DNA of 64,000 nt, taken from assembly GCF_036370855.1 (NCBI RefSeq), contig NC_088105.1, forward strand, positions 12,157,619 through 12,221,618. Reading direction: 5' to 3'. Positions 21,561 to 34,779 of this stretch are shown piece after piece (position 1 is the stretch's first letter; each line of letters begins with the position of its first letter). The translations under genes were made by a program, and so were the position numbers. Under the pieces are notes generated by a model, which worked only from the letters and a program-made list of their open reading frames with translations, was not told where the DNA came from and ran no database searches. Source of the stretch: Dromaius novaehollandiae. Lineage: Eukaryota; Chordata; Aves; Casuariiformes; Dromaiidae.

Positions 21561-24240
21561 GGGCTTCGGGGGCTGGTGGAGTCAGAAGCTCAGCTCCCCT
21601 TCCCAAAAAGCAGCCAAGAGAAGGAGTCCCACCAGGTACCACGCAAGGCTTCACACCCCAGTGGCCAGCTGTCTTGGCACACAGCAGCACAGGTCGTCCC
21701 CCATGAGACCGTGGCCCTGGGGGGCTTGTGGGGGGCAGGATGCTCGGGGATGGCTCGTAGGAAGGATGCCACCATGAGGGACAGGGCAGCCCGGGCAGGA
21801 CGTGCGGCTGGCTCTCAGAGCAGCCTTGCAGCACCAAGCCCCCAGAGATCTGCTTGCTAGACCCTGCATGCCAAACCGATGAGCAGACGTCCCACTGGCG
21901 TCTCGGAGGCAGCATGGGGTGCGAGCTGCCTGGGGGAACATCACCTGGTGGAGACAGGAGCCAGTCTGCAAGGGGCTGCTTTAAAGCTGGTTGCTGAAGC
22001 TGGATGAGAGAAGAAAGAAAAGGGGAGTGGGGACAGAGCCCAGTGGGGCTCGCTCAGTGCCAGATACGGTCAGCAAATAGTTCCTGACCATGGCAGCACC
22101 ATCCACTGAGATACTCAGCTGGTCCCATATATACATCCATAGTGTCAGCTTACAGCCCACCTACCACAACAACCAAGCGCTGCGAGAAATAAGCAGAATC
22201 CAGCAGCCAGCTGCAAAGCGGGGCAAAGCATCACCCAGCACTGCTACCCCCAGGGATCAGGACTCTGGAGCGGGACCAGACCCATCTCCCTTCCATGGGG
22301 CTGCAATTTCAGGGGGCAGGCAACAGCCCATCCTGTGTCACCCAGATCAGAAAGGCTGAAGTCACTTCAAAGGCATGGAGGAGGGAGGAACTTTGCCCAA
22401 GGTTGCAAAGCAAGCGAAGACCGAGGTCTGCCCTGCCTCCTGCAGAGCTCCATCCGTGGATACTGTGGGTCATGGGGCCTGCGAGGGGCCCTACCCACCA
22501 TGTGCTGGGGCGAGCACGTGGGGCTGCTGGGCAGCTCCCGCAGGTGCAGGGGTGGGCACGCAGGAAGGACGGCTCTGCCTCACCTCCTCGGGGGCTGACC
22601 GTGCCCCGCGACATGAAGAGAGGGGAGAAGAGCAGATCAGGACACTTGGCAGCTGGTGAGGACCTCTGGGCTGTTTCCCCCTCCAGCTCCCGCAAGGGCC
22701 CATGCTGCCCCTTGGCACCACATGTCACATGGGAAAGCGATTCAACACACCAGCAAAAGAGCAGTTAACAGCATCCAGCCTCAACGCAGACGGATGCTAG
22801 CTGTAGTGCTGTCAGCCCCAAGCTATTGCATGTGCAGAGGAAAGGTTATTAGTTTTAGCTTCGTTTCTTCCTCAGCCATTGTCATCCCCATTTCTCTCTA
22901 GCTGGAGTTTAAGCAAATTTCAGTAACCATTTTTTTAACTAGTTTTAAAAGGACCCTTGGCTTCCTCCCATTGCTGCTCTGGCTCTAGGTCCCAGCACCT
23001 GGTAATGTGCAGTGTCAGGACGATACCATGCCGTGGATGGCTGCAGCTGGTGAAGAGCTGTGTGCATGTGTCAGAGCACCTCCAGGACCTGGAGCTCACC
23101 AGGACACCATGCCTACCCTTTAGGAGTGCGTCTCTGCAGGGCCAGACAGCCAGGTAACCAGATCGGCGGTGGGAGCAAGGGGTTTTGCTGGCAGTGCTAT
23201 CTGTACTCTGCACAGCCAATTAGCTGGGGTGTAGGTGCATGCACTTTTTTTTTCCCTGGTTGGTTGTTTTTAATACTGTGAGAAGCGAGATCAGTATTCA
23301 GAGTAGGTCCTACTAAAGCAAACCCAGGTAACTGCAGCACGCAAAGGGAACACAAAGAGGAGAGAGAGCTTTCATATTTTCTACCTGGCCACCTCCCCCA
23401 TCCCATTTGTTTTACTGCACAAGCAGCACTGCGGAGCCGTTTCTTTGGGAGAGGGGTGAAGTAGCAGAGGGGCACGCTCGCGCGCTCTGCTATCAGGCCA
23501 GAGAAGTTACGAGGTCCAAGGAAGGGAGGGAGACGGGAAGGTTCGATAACCCGCGCGAGAGCGTAACGCAGCAATATCCTAACCCATGCAGGACTGTGTC
23601 CTGCCTGTGCAGGGACCTCATGTGTCCCCCCTCCCACCACCCTGCCACAGTTGGGGGACATGCCCCGATGAGGGCCAGCTCTCCTCCCAGCACTCACAGC
23701 TGCAGCCACCTTCGAGAGCCCGACACACAGCTCCTTCCTTCGCAGGTGCTCCCCAAGTGGCATCAGGCCACCAGCAGCCACAGAGACTCCTAACCCGCAG
23801 GCAACACTTGCCATTTTGGTATCACGCTGGCTTTGCCTCCAGCTCTGCTGCCTCAGTGGTGGCAACCAGGCTCCCATTAGGGCAGGAGCTGGGAGCAGCC
23901 CTGAGCAGGGCGCCGGGAGAAGCAGGGCCCCGTGGAGGCTGCGAGGCTGCTCATTTCAATCTTTGGATGGAAAATTGGATTTCTCAGCAGGGAAAGATTT
24001 TTCTCCTGACAAGCCTGAAAAAAACACTTTTCAGTCAAAAAAGCCCCAACAAACAAGAGACCTTTCTGTCTGTCCATCACCCCACAGAGATGCCCCAGGG
24101 CTGTCGACCCCGCGTGCCCACTGGCACTCAGACTTGCACCACTGCATCAAGAGACAAATCCACCTTTGCAAATCAACAGTTTTGTCTCCCTCTGCAAGAG
24201 TTGCGCCCTGCTGCCATCCACACCTGGCTTGCACCATGCC
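21561..24240. other. Intergenic, no gene seen
   Basis: Upstream flank of RXRG, GC-moderate to GC-rich. Long open frames on both strands here match no protein I know, lack plausible splice structure and fit low stop-codon density in GC-rich DNA. Confidence 0.6.
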
Positions 24241-24404
24241 CCCAGGCTGGAGAAAGGGGTCGCGCCATCGCCGAGCGGCCCGCAGCAGCACGGGGCAGGC
24301 GCTTGCCGCAGGCTCCGGCTGGCCCCGGCGGCATCGGGATGGGGAGGGGCGAGCAGCGAAGCCGCTTTGCGTTTTAAGCACCGACTGAGCTGAGTTGTGG
24401 TGGG

Positions 24405-24490
24405 TGCATTAATTCTTCCTGACTACATGAGATCTCAGCAGCTTTAATTCCATGCTAATGAAGTTTTAGCAGGGAATTATTTTTATTGAT
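24405..24490. promoter_or_regulatory. Candidate conserved element with clustered homeodomain cores
   Basis: Within 86 bp: GCATTAATTC, CTTTAATTCC, GCTAATGAAG and GGGAATTATTTTTATTGAT, set between GC-rich flanks and about 3.5 kb upstream of the RXRG start. Function is inferred from motif density only. Confidence 0.3.
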
Positions 24491-25669
24491 CTGCCCAGAG
24501 CAAAGAGCTTGATTTTAGCCCAGCTCTGCCAGCACCCCCCCGACCCCTCTTTTTTTTCTTCTTCCAGCTTAGAAGAAGAAAGGGGGAGAGAAGAGAAGAA
24601 GACAAAACAGCTCTGAGCTCCTTAAAAAGGTTGGCAGTCCCAAGCAGTAAGTGGATTACTTCATTGATTTTTAGCAGATCTGGGTTAGCGAGTGCTTGGT
24701 GCTGCAGAGCAATACACACACAAGCCGAGCGGCTCCAAGGAAACCCCTCCTGGCCCTCTCATTGGGCAAAGTGAGCATCAAGCAGTTAATTTAGAGGACC
24801 AACAGGGGTTTTGAGGCAGGGAGATGCTCCGTCTCCTGTACCCAAATCAAACGGTGACCAACTCCAGCCTGTCTTAAGTACTCCTGGACCGTACAGAAAT
24901 AGCTCCTTGACCTCTGCTAGAGAGCTCACGAGACCTTGTTTCAGATTCACGAAGGCTTTCTATACCCCACCTCTCTTCTGTAAAAGAGGAAGACTTTATG
25001 ACTACCACTGTCACTGTAGGAAGGAAAACCATTGGCACGTTGCTCCCAGCTGGGCCCACATGCCGCAACCAAACCCTGGAGGATCAGCCAGGGCAGGACT
25101 TCTGACAAAGCAGCACCGATTTATATCGGGCCCCCTGTCTTGCTCCATTCCCAATCAAATTTCCATTTCCGATGGCAGAAACTAAATTTCCAATGTCTTG
25201 ACAGCATGTTGGAATAGCCCAAATCCCAAAGACTTCCCAGGCCCTTTCCACCAAGCCTTTTGAGACACTGGTCTTCAGGGTCAGACCCTAAACACGTAAG
25301 GACCCAAACTGGAATACTCTTATCCCATATGTCTCCATTCCTCTCATGCTGGATTGAAGCAGGAAAACCCCACACATTCTTCAGGATCCCATCATGGCCC
25401 CGTCCCACCTGTTTAAGGGCAGAGGTGTCCTATGGTTGTGCAATGAGGGCAGTGGTAGCCCTCATAACCACACAGCCACATGCAACATCTCCCTCTCCTC
25501 CCACTGCTTTTGAGCCATGTTGTCCCAAAGGAGATCTGCTGCTGACAGGACACTGGTTTTAGAGCCCAGGCTCCCTTTCTAGATTGCCCAGTAGCCCCCA
25601 CTGCACCTTGCTAGCCAAGCACCCCTTTGCTTTACCCGTTGGCATTGGTCTGGGGCAGGGGAAAGTCCC

Positions 25670-26160
25670 CAAAAGGGACTTGCTGCCCAGGTTCCTGGCG
25701 GCCGGGGAGGAGGGAGACTGCAGGAGCAGCCCTGCCGCACCCAGCCCTGCCCTTTCGCACCACCGTCTCCTGCGAAGCCATAACCGCAGACACACGGCTA
25801 ATGAAATTAGCCCCGGAGCCCCACCAGGCTAATGCAATTACCCGCAGCAGCGCGTTCGAACGGCTGCACCGCAGACACACCTGGGATAACGCAGCCTGCC
25901 CTCCCCGACCCCCCGGCTGCCACCCACCGGGTCCCCTCCCCAGGTCCCCCCCAGGCTGGAACGTGCCGCGGGGTCCGGGGCCACCGTCCCCAGCGAGCCG
26001 CCCCACCGAAGGGGGCTCCGGGGGGCACTGCCTACCTCGCACAGAGTGCCGTCCCCTGCAGCCCAGACCCAGCTCTGCAGGCAGATAATTCCCCGTCTGT
26101 TCAAACCTCAGGAGACCTTCAATTACCAGCCTCATAATGAGGCCCTAGACGCTAATCAGC
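25670..26160. promoter_or_regulatory. CpG-rich patch with TAAT/ATTA cluster, candidate distal enhancer
   Basis: An orphan CpG-rich stretch (25670-26040) about 5 kb upstream of RXRG. It carries GGCTAATGAAATTAGC (near 25796), GGCTAATGCAATTACC (near 25829), TCAATTACC and CATAATGAGG (26115-26142) and CTAATCAGC (near 26152). CTAATC is an OTX/CRX-type core. There is no open reading frame or splice structure of a recognised gene. Confidence 0.35.
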
Positions 26161-29100
26161 GGTGCCACCGAATCCTCTTACGGCTGCCTAAGCGCTTCCA
26201 GCGGCTTTGCCTGGTGCGGGCCCAGCTGCCCAGGCTTCCCTGGGAATTACCTCCACAGCAGGCGCCAACGGCGGCACAAACACATTTTGACACGGACACA
26301 GACGAGATGCTCCCAGGCACTCGTGCCGGAGGACAGGGTGACAGAGACACCGGAGCAAGGTGTCTGCCCAGTCCAGACAGCACCCAGCACCAACCTGCCC
26401 CAGAGACACGCTGGGGTGGGGGAGCACGCCAGAGTTAACTAGAGAGGAGGAGATATTTTAATCCTAACGCTCCTCTTGAGATGCAACGGGCAGGTTTATA
26501 TCTGTCCATTCCTGCATATTAAGCATCACCTATCCCATCAAGCCAAGCTCACTCTCCGGGATGCTCTGAGAAGCTTTCTCCCCCTCCAAGCGCAGGCGGC
26601 AGGTGACCCTGCTCGCTCCACCGCAGCGGCTCTGCGCCGCGCTGGCGCTCATTTGCGAGGCGACGGGCAGCACATCCGTTCTGACTCACGCATTCTGCTC
26701 CAACAATGCACTTCTTAATACCGTGCGAGGAGCAAAAACAACAGGTCCACTATAACGCCGAGATATCCTGAGGCAGAAAGCCCATTCGGAGCCCAGCTAG
26801 AGAGAGTCAAGTCAATTAGACACTTGCCCGGGCGTCAAGCTGCCAACAATCCCAGCCTTTGTAACGGCAGAAGAATCGCTGCCTATGTGCTTCCCTGGCG
26901 ACTGCCCCTTGCCGGAGCAGAAAGGTCAGCGGCAGTAGCGTCATGGAAAAGCATGCAGCAAAATATTCCTGGGAAGGTGGATAAAAAAAAGACATGTAGG
27001 CTCTTTGGAAAAAATGTTTTCCTGTCAAAAGCATGCATTGCTTGGGATCAGGGTAAATGGAGGAAATAATCCAGCCCTTCATCGGGGAGATTTGTGCTAC
27101 GTGGGGTAGAGAGGTTTGGGCATGGATTGTGTGGAGGGGCAGTGGTCTGGTCTACAGAGTGATCCCTTAGGGCTGGGGAGCCTGCAGGCTTTCAGACAAG
27201 TCACTCCACGTTTTTGACTTTGCAGAGGAGGTTTGGGAGCTAAAAACAGCAAGGTGCTGCCACACTGGGACTGGGAGAATCACACACCCCTCTGCACTCC
27301 AAGGTAAGCCTCTGACTCCACTTTAGTTAGTGGTGCAAGGTTGCCAACTGGGCTGTAAAATTAGGGCTTCAGGTTGGATCAGGACAGAGTAAAGTCAGGA
27401 TTTCCAAGGGCAAGTGCCAAAAATCATCCCAATCCATGGGCAGACTGAAAGTCCCTCCTGTTCAGAGGAGACTTTAGTGAGAAAAAGAGCATCCGGTCCT
27501 TAAAGTCTGGTTTGATGTGTCATTTGGCATTCAGCAAGGGGCTTTCCAAGTACAGGTTGGGAGAGGTTCACATGGCTCCTCCCTGACACTATCCTGCAAA
27601 CACCCTTTCCCATCAGAGGGCCACAAGACCTACAGATTGTCCATTTAAACGTCAGCTCTGCGTAACCACACGTAATGTGAAGCTGAGATTACTGCAAAAT
27701 GCTTTAAAACAATAGAGTTATACTCCTTCAAGGAAAAATACACCCTGAAGCCCAAGATTTCCCTGTCTCCTGAAAACAAGCCCCCAGGTTCTTGGAGAAC
27801 CCATAGAAGACAGCACATACAGTCACCTGCAATACTGTCATTTTGCTCAGCTGCCATTTTCTGGAGAAATTCTTTGAAAGAAAAGAGTTTCTTGACCAGA
27901 TTAACCCTGCATTATTGCTTGTAGAGCCAGGGACACCTAAGAAGCCTCCCAAAAAACAACAAAAACCCCACTGTTTTTAGGGCTTCTTTGACTTTCCAAG
28001 AAGCCTGGAATGACCTAAACCAAACTCAGTCCCCCAACGTATCACTGAAGAACTTCAGGAACACTTTCAAAAAGCCTTTTTTCTTGATCCCACTCAATTC
28101 TTCATTCTCTTCTTACTGGGAAAGATGGAATTTTTGTTAGCAGACCACACTCCTCTCCTCAGGGCCCTGAGCTGGGGCACACACAACTGACAGGGAACAG
28201 CCCCTACACCCAGGGTTTGTGCTGGACCTTGCATCTGCTGATGGCCACCAGAGCTCCATGAGGAGCTGAGAAGGTTTTGCCGCTGTGTTGCACTACACAA
28301 GATCGCAAAGGGCTCCCACAGGTGGACACTGCAGCCCTGGTGTCCTGTGCAGTCAGCAGCCCTTCACTTGCTGCTCTCGCTCTGTGTGCCCCCACATTTG
28401 TGCTTTTAGATTTCCTCCTGCTTCAGCAAGTGCAAAACTCCAGAGACAACCTGTCAATCTCCATCACATCCAGCTGCCTCAGACAGGCTATTTATACCAG
28501 CCAGGCAAACACGGCTCAGGGAGTTCAAGGTAACAGGGGTTGTTTGTGCTCTGAGCAGCTCCCTTCTCAGGGGAAGAAGGACTGAGGGCATCCAGGAGGA
28601 CCAGCCCTCACATCACAGGTAGCACTGGTATGTTCACAGCTGAGGACACTGTAGCCATCACCAGCTACAGCATAGTCCCCAGGGTCCTAGTCACGACAGC
28701 CAGGACCCAGAAGGTCAATATCTATCCTGCAAGACACCTCGTCTCAGGCCCCTCTTTGTCCCACCGCGGGGAGCCGAGATCAGCACATCCCTCTGACTTT
28801 CTAACCCACACTCTCTCCAAGCAAGCAAGGCCACAGCTGCAAGCTCATTCATGCTGGATCTGTCCATTTAACACTGTCTGGATCAGGTGCAAGCATCTGA
28901 CTACACATTGGTCATGGTAATGCCATAGCGAGAGATCTGGCTTTCACTGAATCACTCCCACCTCTCTTGTGCTTTATGTCTACTAAAAGCAGGCTATGGG
29001 AGAGCAGATTTTATCTGATCCAGGATAAAGCCTGCCTTATCAAGTTGGCCCATTAGCATCATCTAAACAGATCTGAAGAGAGAAGAGGCATTTACATCAG

Positions 29101-32100
29101 ATTAGCACTTTGTGTCACATGGCAGCAGAGCTTTTGATCTGGACTGAGAGCCCTAAAGCCACATTTACCAATCACCAGGATGCAGCTTCAGTCAGCATTT
29201 CTCAGCCAGCTGCCTTTGCTGTTTAGTCCTCGCTTCAGTTGACAAGGCATTTTCTATAAGCTATTGCAATATGGGATTCCCCAGAGTGGGATAGTGGAGC
29301 TGCTTATGTCTTCATGGGGTGCCTGCTGCACCTCAGAAGCCAAGGAACTTGCCTAGATCCCAACTCTGCTTCACTGCTCAAGTGCCACTGCTGCTATCAT
29401 TAACCCCTTTTCCAGCAGACTTCAGCTCATCCAGGAGATCCCCTGGGAGAGAAGGAGAAAATAAGTAGTGCTACAGCACTAACGTATCTACACGAAAGAG
29501 GGAGGGACAGGTTCCTCAATGCTTTCCTGTCTCATCTAACATGCAAAGACCTCATTCATGCATGTAATGACGTGATTATCCTGGTGTTGGCTCTTCTGAG
29601 CCCCACTGAGTTTCAGGCAAGTCTTGGAGCAAGTTTCCATTGCTCCAAATACTCTGAAACAGCACCTCTAGCCTAACAGCATTAGCACAGTGCTCCTGGA
29701 CATTGCAAACCTCTGGGCTTGCACCTACAATGCCTCTGAGTCATCAGGAAAAATAAACAAACAAGCAAAACAAAAAAACACCAAATCCACATCTTTATAC
29801 AGAGCACACCCTGTTTGACACTATGCTGCAGAGAAATGCCTAGACAGCTTCTTCACAAATACTGCATCCAGGACCACAGCCCTGTGCTTGGCTTCACCTG
29901 CTGGTCTGTCAGCCGGCTCCCTCTGAGACCGCAGCAGAGTGGCCGCCAGCTGGGATGGGATCTGATTCCTAAACCACGGGGACTTAACAGACCCAGCTCA
30001 CCAATGTCCAGCAGGTTCATTTTGTGATCAGCTCTTTGTAGCTCCAACCAGCATCTGCATGGGACTTTTCCAGCCTGGACTGTTGGACATTCACACAACT
30101 CTGCCTTGCTCTGACAGACAGGCACATCCCTCAACTGCTCTGGCAGCTGTCCTGCCTCCCAGGACGCACCTTTCGGTGGCAGCTGGAGGAAGACAAACAC
30201 AACACGAAGCTGAGACAGTATTCCCCCAGGAGACTGGTTCCTCCCAACGCTTCCCTGCTGAAAGTCTCCATTTAAAAACCTTCCCCTACCTGAACAGCCA
30301 AGAGGAAGACAACAAATCAACTGCAGCGGGCATCCCTTCTCTTACCAGTGCCCTCTCCTTTCAAACATACCCTCCTGCCAAAATCCACATGTCCCCCTGC
30401 ACCAAACAGAAAATTTGCTGTTTTTTAAAGCCTTGGAGATTGACAAAATTCCTTGTGCCTCACAGAAAAGAAGGACCCTAGATCAAGACAGGTACAGACC
30501 ACACTGTCCAGAGAGCCAAGAAAGTGCAGCGGTGAGGAGCAAACATGTTAAGAATTTACCAGGATGTGCAATGACATTTGCTGGCACTGCCAAATAGCTG
30601 CTCTCTGCCCCCCAGTCCCTCCCCAGTAGGAAGGGAAAGAAAGCAGAAGTGAGGGCCTGTCCACAGCCACACATCAGCCCATGCTTAGAGCGTCCGAGGA
30701 GAAGGAACAGCCTCGATGCAACAGGGGAGCAAGGGCCTCAGATAACATGGGTACAGCACACAACATGCACACTCAGGTACCACCGCTCTGCTAATGTGCA
30801 CCAACTTTTCAAGAAACCTGCACACCACATATTAAAGAGGACCTTGAAGATCACAGAGCAGCTTTTCAAGTCCAGAGCTGTCTCTTCCATTCACCAGACA
30901 TCCCAATTGCAAAATCCAGAGCCCAGTCCATTTTCAAATCTTAAATTTTCCATAAACAAAGAGCCCAACACTAACTAAGCTCCAAGGCATGACTTTTCCC
31001 AAAAGACTAGCGGCAGAGCCATAAAGGCCAAATCCACACCAGTAAAGCCGAAAGCACCAGGGCACAGTGCCAGGGTCTATCCTGCTAGTGGCAAATGCAG
31101 TCCCCGATAGGCTTGACCAGACAGTTCCCCAGTATGGTTTGGGAATCAGTACAGGCTAGGGGCTGCTCCCAAAGAGATGTTTTGGCAGGTAAGAGCCAAG
31201 CCATATCCACATAAACCTTGCTGTGCTGGCTGGCCTGACCACCCCTAGTTTATTTTTTTAATAATTACCACGCTTTTCAATTGCATCTACCCACTAAATT
31301 CTGCAACCCTGCAGCATAAAATCCAGGGCAGCAGAGACCCCAACACTTTAAGCATCCCAGAAACTGTGCAAGACATCTCACTCAGTGCACTGAGTCCCCC
31401 AGAATGCTCTTGGGCATGTGAGCCAGGTGGGAAGCTTGGCTGGGAAGGCTTCTCTCCTGAGGCTTGAGGTACTTTGAACATCTGCAGGCAGAACACGCCC
31501 AAGAGACCCATTTACTTGCTGTGCTTTGGCTCACGTAGCCTCTAACCTAGGATGACACAGCACCGAGGCAAGGTCAGCATTGATGGACCCTTGGCCAGGT
31601 GAAATGGAAAACAAGCAAAGAAACAAAAACAAAACAGCTGAGATCCTCAGCTGATGCCAACAGACATGGCTTCCCGACAATCATGAATGCCCCATTTGCA
31701 ACAGCCAAGGAGATTCCCCTGTCTCTCTCTCTGGGTGAAAACCAAGCTAATGGGGTCCTGCGAGCCAACCTGTGCCAAGAAAACCACCTCTGTCCCAGTC
31801 CTTTCTTGAAGGAATGGATGAGGCACTGAAGGACTCCCCAACATGTTAGTATCCTCTTTGCAAACACATTCAAAAATCTCAGCACAACATTGTATTTGGG
31901 CCAAGGTGTCAACCTGCCCGTGGCTGTATGAGATGGAAATCTAGTGAGAATCAGCCCAGGACAGACCAAGGACTCAAAGATGCTCAGGACAAGCATTTTC
32001 ATTTTTCAGTGCTTACCCAAAGAAGTGATCATTTGCACTAAGAGTAAGCGCATCGGATCCACAAAAAGATTCCATCCTCTGGCTGTGCCATGGCCTTTGC

Positions 32101-34090
32101 AGTCTGACAGCATTGATTCATCCAAGAACTATGTTTATTCCATTTTGCCCTGCCAGTGGAAAAAAGTTTAATTCAAAAACACCCTTACTCCAAGCATCCA
32201 TTCCTTCCTGCTGGGCCAGGAGTATGCAGGAAGAAAAGGAAACAAGGGATGAAGGGGACAGATGCCAGCACAGAGTACAGTATTTCTCAGGGTGAAACAA
32301 AACCGAGTGGGAAGCAGTTGAATGGAAACCATGAAAGAAAATTTTTCAAAAGTTATTTTTCTCCTACCCCAATTCAAAAAAAGACCTGCAGCTTAGAAAT
32401 AACCATCACACAAGATAAAGCATTTGAAAGTCAGTACCCCAAACAAGACCCAAACTCTGGAGTTTTCCAGCCCAAGAAAATTCAGAGTATCCCCCCACCC
32501 CCAGTGACTGGAAGTTGTTGACCACAGTCTCTGTCACTTTTTTATTCCAGGGCTCAGGAGGACAGGCTAACTACTGTTGATGACTCATGACCAAAATCCC
32601 AGGAAAAAAGGAAGCAAAGGTCTCAGCTACTTGATGGAAAACACAGCTTCTCTGGAGCATGCCTCTGCCACAGAGGGGAGAGCAGTGCGAGAAGCTCCAA
32701 GCCAGAGCGGGGTCTGGCTGGCTCCCAGCTCCCTCTCTCCAGCCCTGCCCTGTCAGACCCAAGACTGTTTGCAGGTGTTTGGCTTCTCATCAGCCAAGAC
32801 ACTTCCTAACTCCTCTTCCTCACTGCTTGGCAGTGAGACTGCCATTTGCACTACATTAGGACACATCCCATAAGGCATGGCTGCCAGCCATTGCCAAAAC
32901 AGAGGGGTCATCCAGGTTGGTGCACCTGAAACTTCCCACTGCATTCCCATTTTAGCCTGGTTGGCCAGAAAGCATCACTGTCCGAAAAGCTGCTCTTGCT
33001 CCCTAGGGTGGCCTCATCACCCAGCTCCTCTGCTCTCCACCCCATCATGCAGGGGAGCAAACATGTGTTTTGGTCATTAGCAGGAGCTCCCGTGACGGTG
33101 CCCAGGTGGGCAACGGGTCCGCTTGGCAGGAACGTGCCTATTTCCAGAGTTACTTTGAGGACCGACGGTTGTGCCGAAAGCAGCCATGCAGCGAGAGCAG
33201 AGGCAGCACTTGGGCTGGGCATCCCAGCAGGGTGCTGACTCCACTGGCCAGCACCTTTCCCATGCCCAGGACAGAGGGGACACTGATTGAGCTGAGCCAC
33301 AGGACAGCTATTGCAGCTGCCTCGGGGACGAGCACCAGAAACACCTCCTTCCACACAACCCATCTCCTTCAAGCAGGTGTCTCCTAAAACCCCCTCCATC
33401 TCTAACTCCCCTCAGAGAGGAACCTCGCTTGCATCTCTGCCGAGTCTCGCACAGCCATTACCTCTGAGCGGCCACGTTCCTGGCCTTTGCAATGAGTAGG
33501 CAGTAAGAAAAAGATCAGTTATGTCTATCAACATGGTTGTGGCTGCAAACAGGGCCAGGATGGATGGAGGATGCCCGGGCAAGGGACAGCCCCAGCAGCC
33601 TCCTTGCCCCACAGCCAAGCAGGGGAAGGAGCTGAGCAGCTCAGGGCAGCCACTGCTGGAGGCATCTGCAGGGGGAAGGGTGCTGGAGCATGCTCTGCTC
33701 CTACATACCCTGTGAGCATCCACCACTTGCAAGGCAGACCTTTGCAAAGACTGCTATTACACTCACCAGATGTTTGCACCTGGGCTGCATGGCTCTGGCC
33801 TACCCCAAGTCTGAATCCCAGCCTACACACAGGGGAGGAAAAAATTAAAAAAAGCTTTTTCCCCCCACCCTTCAAACATCACATGGGTAGTGCCAAGGTG
33901 AAAGGCTCCTGGCCTGATTGCTCCCTGTCCTCCTGGCTCCGCAGCAGCAGCTGCTTCCCTGCACAGCTCCCTGTGCCACCACCTTCATGCCCTGCAGCTA
34001 CAGCCCCAGCAGCAAGATCTGGCCCTGGCCAGCTGAGCTCCAGCAAGGATTTCCATCAAGCTGCTGCAGCAAGTCACAGCAGCTGGAGGA
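26161..34090. other. Intergenic, no gene seen
   Basis: About 8 kb between the two CpG-rich patches, with no recognisable exon. GATA-like sites (TTTATCTGATCC, CTTATC) and a GATTAG core cluster loosely near 29000-29110. The open frames around 31574-32002 show no family resemblance. Confidence 0.55.
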
Positions 34091-34140
34091 GAGAGAGAAA
34101 AATAAAAAATAAAAATAAAAATAAAAAAGAATAAAAGAAG
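34091..34140. repeat. A-rich (AAAAAT)n simple repeat
   Basis: Tandem AAATAAAAAT units after a GAGAGAG stretch. It could be a degenerate retroposon tail, but no element body was recognised beside it. Confidence 0.65.
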
Positions 34141-34779
34141 TTGTGTGCGATCACACAGGCCACCCTGGCGCTCCTCCTCCCCATCCACGGCAGATTCATG
34201 CCCCACCAACCATTCAGGGGGTCCTTCTATTGTGTCAGCAAAAGCCACAAAATCAGTCTCCAAAAAGAAGGGGGAAAGTAGTAACAGGTTTTCTCAGCTC
34301 AGCCCTAGAAGCAGAACTGAGAATAAACCTATCCTGATCTGGAGCTTTATTTAAGCCAAGTTAAAAGCTAGCCCATCTCCTCTCCTCCATTCCACCAGCC
34401 AGGCCATCTCCAGCATCGGGTCGGGACCATGCAGCAAGGAAGGCAACAAGGAGGCGACAGGCCTTTGCTTGATGCGCGACGCAGTGCAATCTCTGCCTGC
34501 CCTGTCCCATCTCCAGCTGGGCAAATGCAGCCACCCCGGGCACCTGCAGCCCCCTGCACACGGCTGGAGATGCCTGGCTCCCCAGCCTCCCCATGGGCCG
34601 GACCTCTGCATGGGAGCTCACAGCTCCTGCACCTGCCGGTCTGTCAGGGGCCGGGATCACAGCGCAGCACAGCCCATTCCCCAAATGCAACCGCGGCTCC
34701 TCAGCTCGGAAACCTTCTCCAAACCCCAGTGCGAAGCACCCCGCTTTCCCAGCCACTCTCCCCTCCTCGCCTCACGTAT

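Noticed and set aside
20968-21777. 269-codon plus-strand open frame
   Set aside because: It lies over the RXRG CpG island. GC-rich DNA has few stop codons, and the residues (Arg, Ala, Gly and Pro runs) match no family.
21241-21915. 224-codon minus-strand open frame
   Set aside because: GC-rich flank of the CpG island, low-complexity composition, no domain.
23197-23877. 226-codon minus-strand open frame
   Set aside because: No recognisable domain or splice structure. An overlapping 263-codon frame on the other strand is equally long, which points to composition.
31574-32002. 142-codon minus-strand frame as a gene or retroviral fragment
   Set aside because: Two overlapping frames are similarly open, no motif is present and there are no LTR-like ends.
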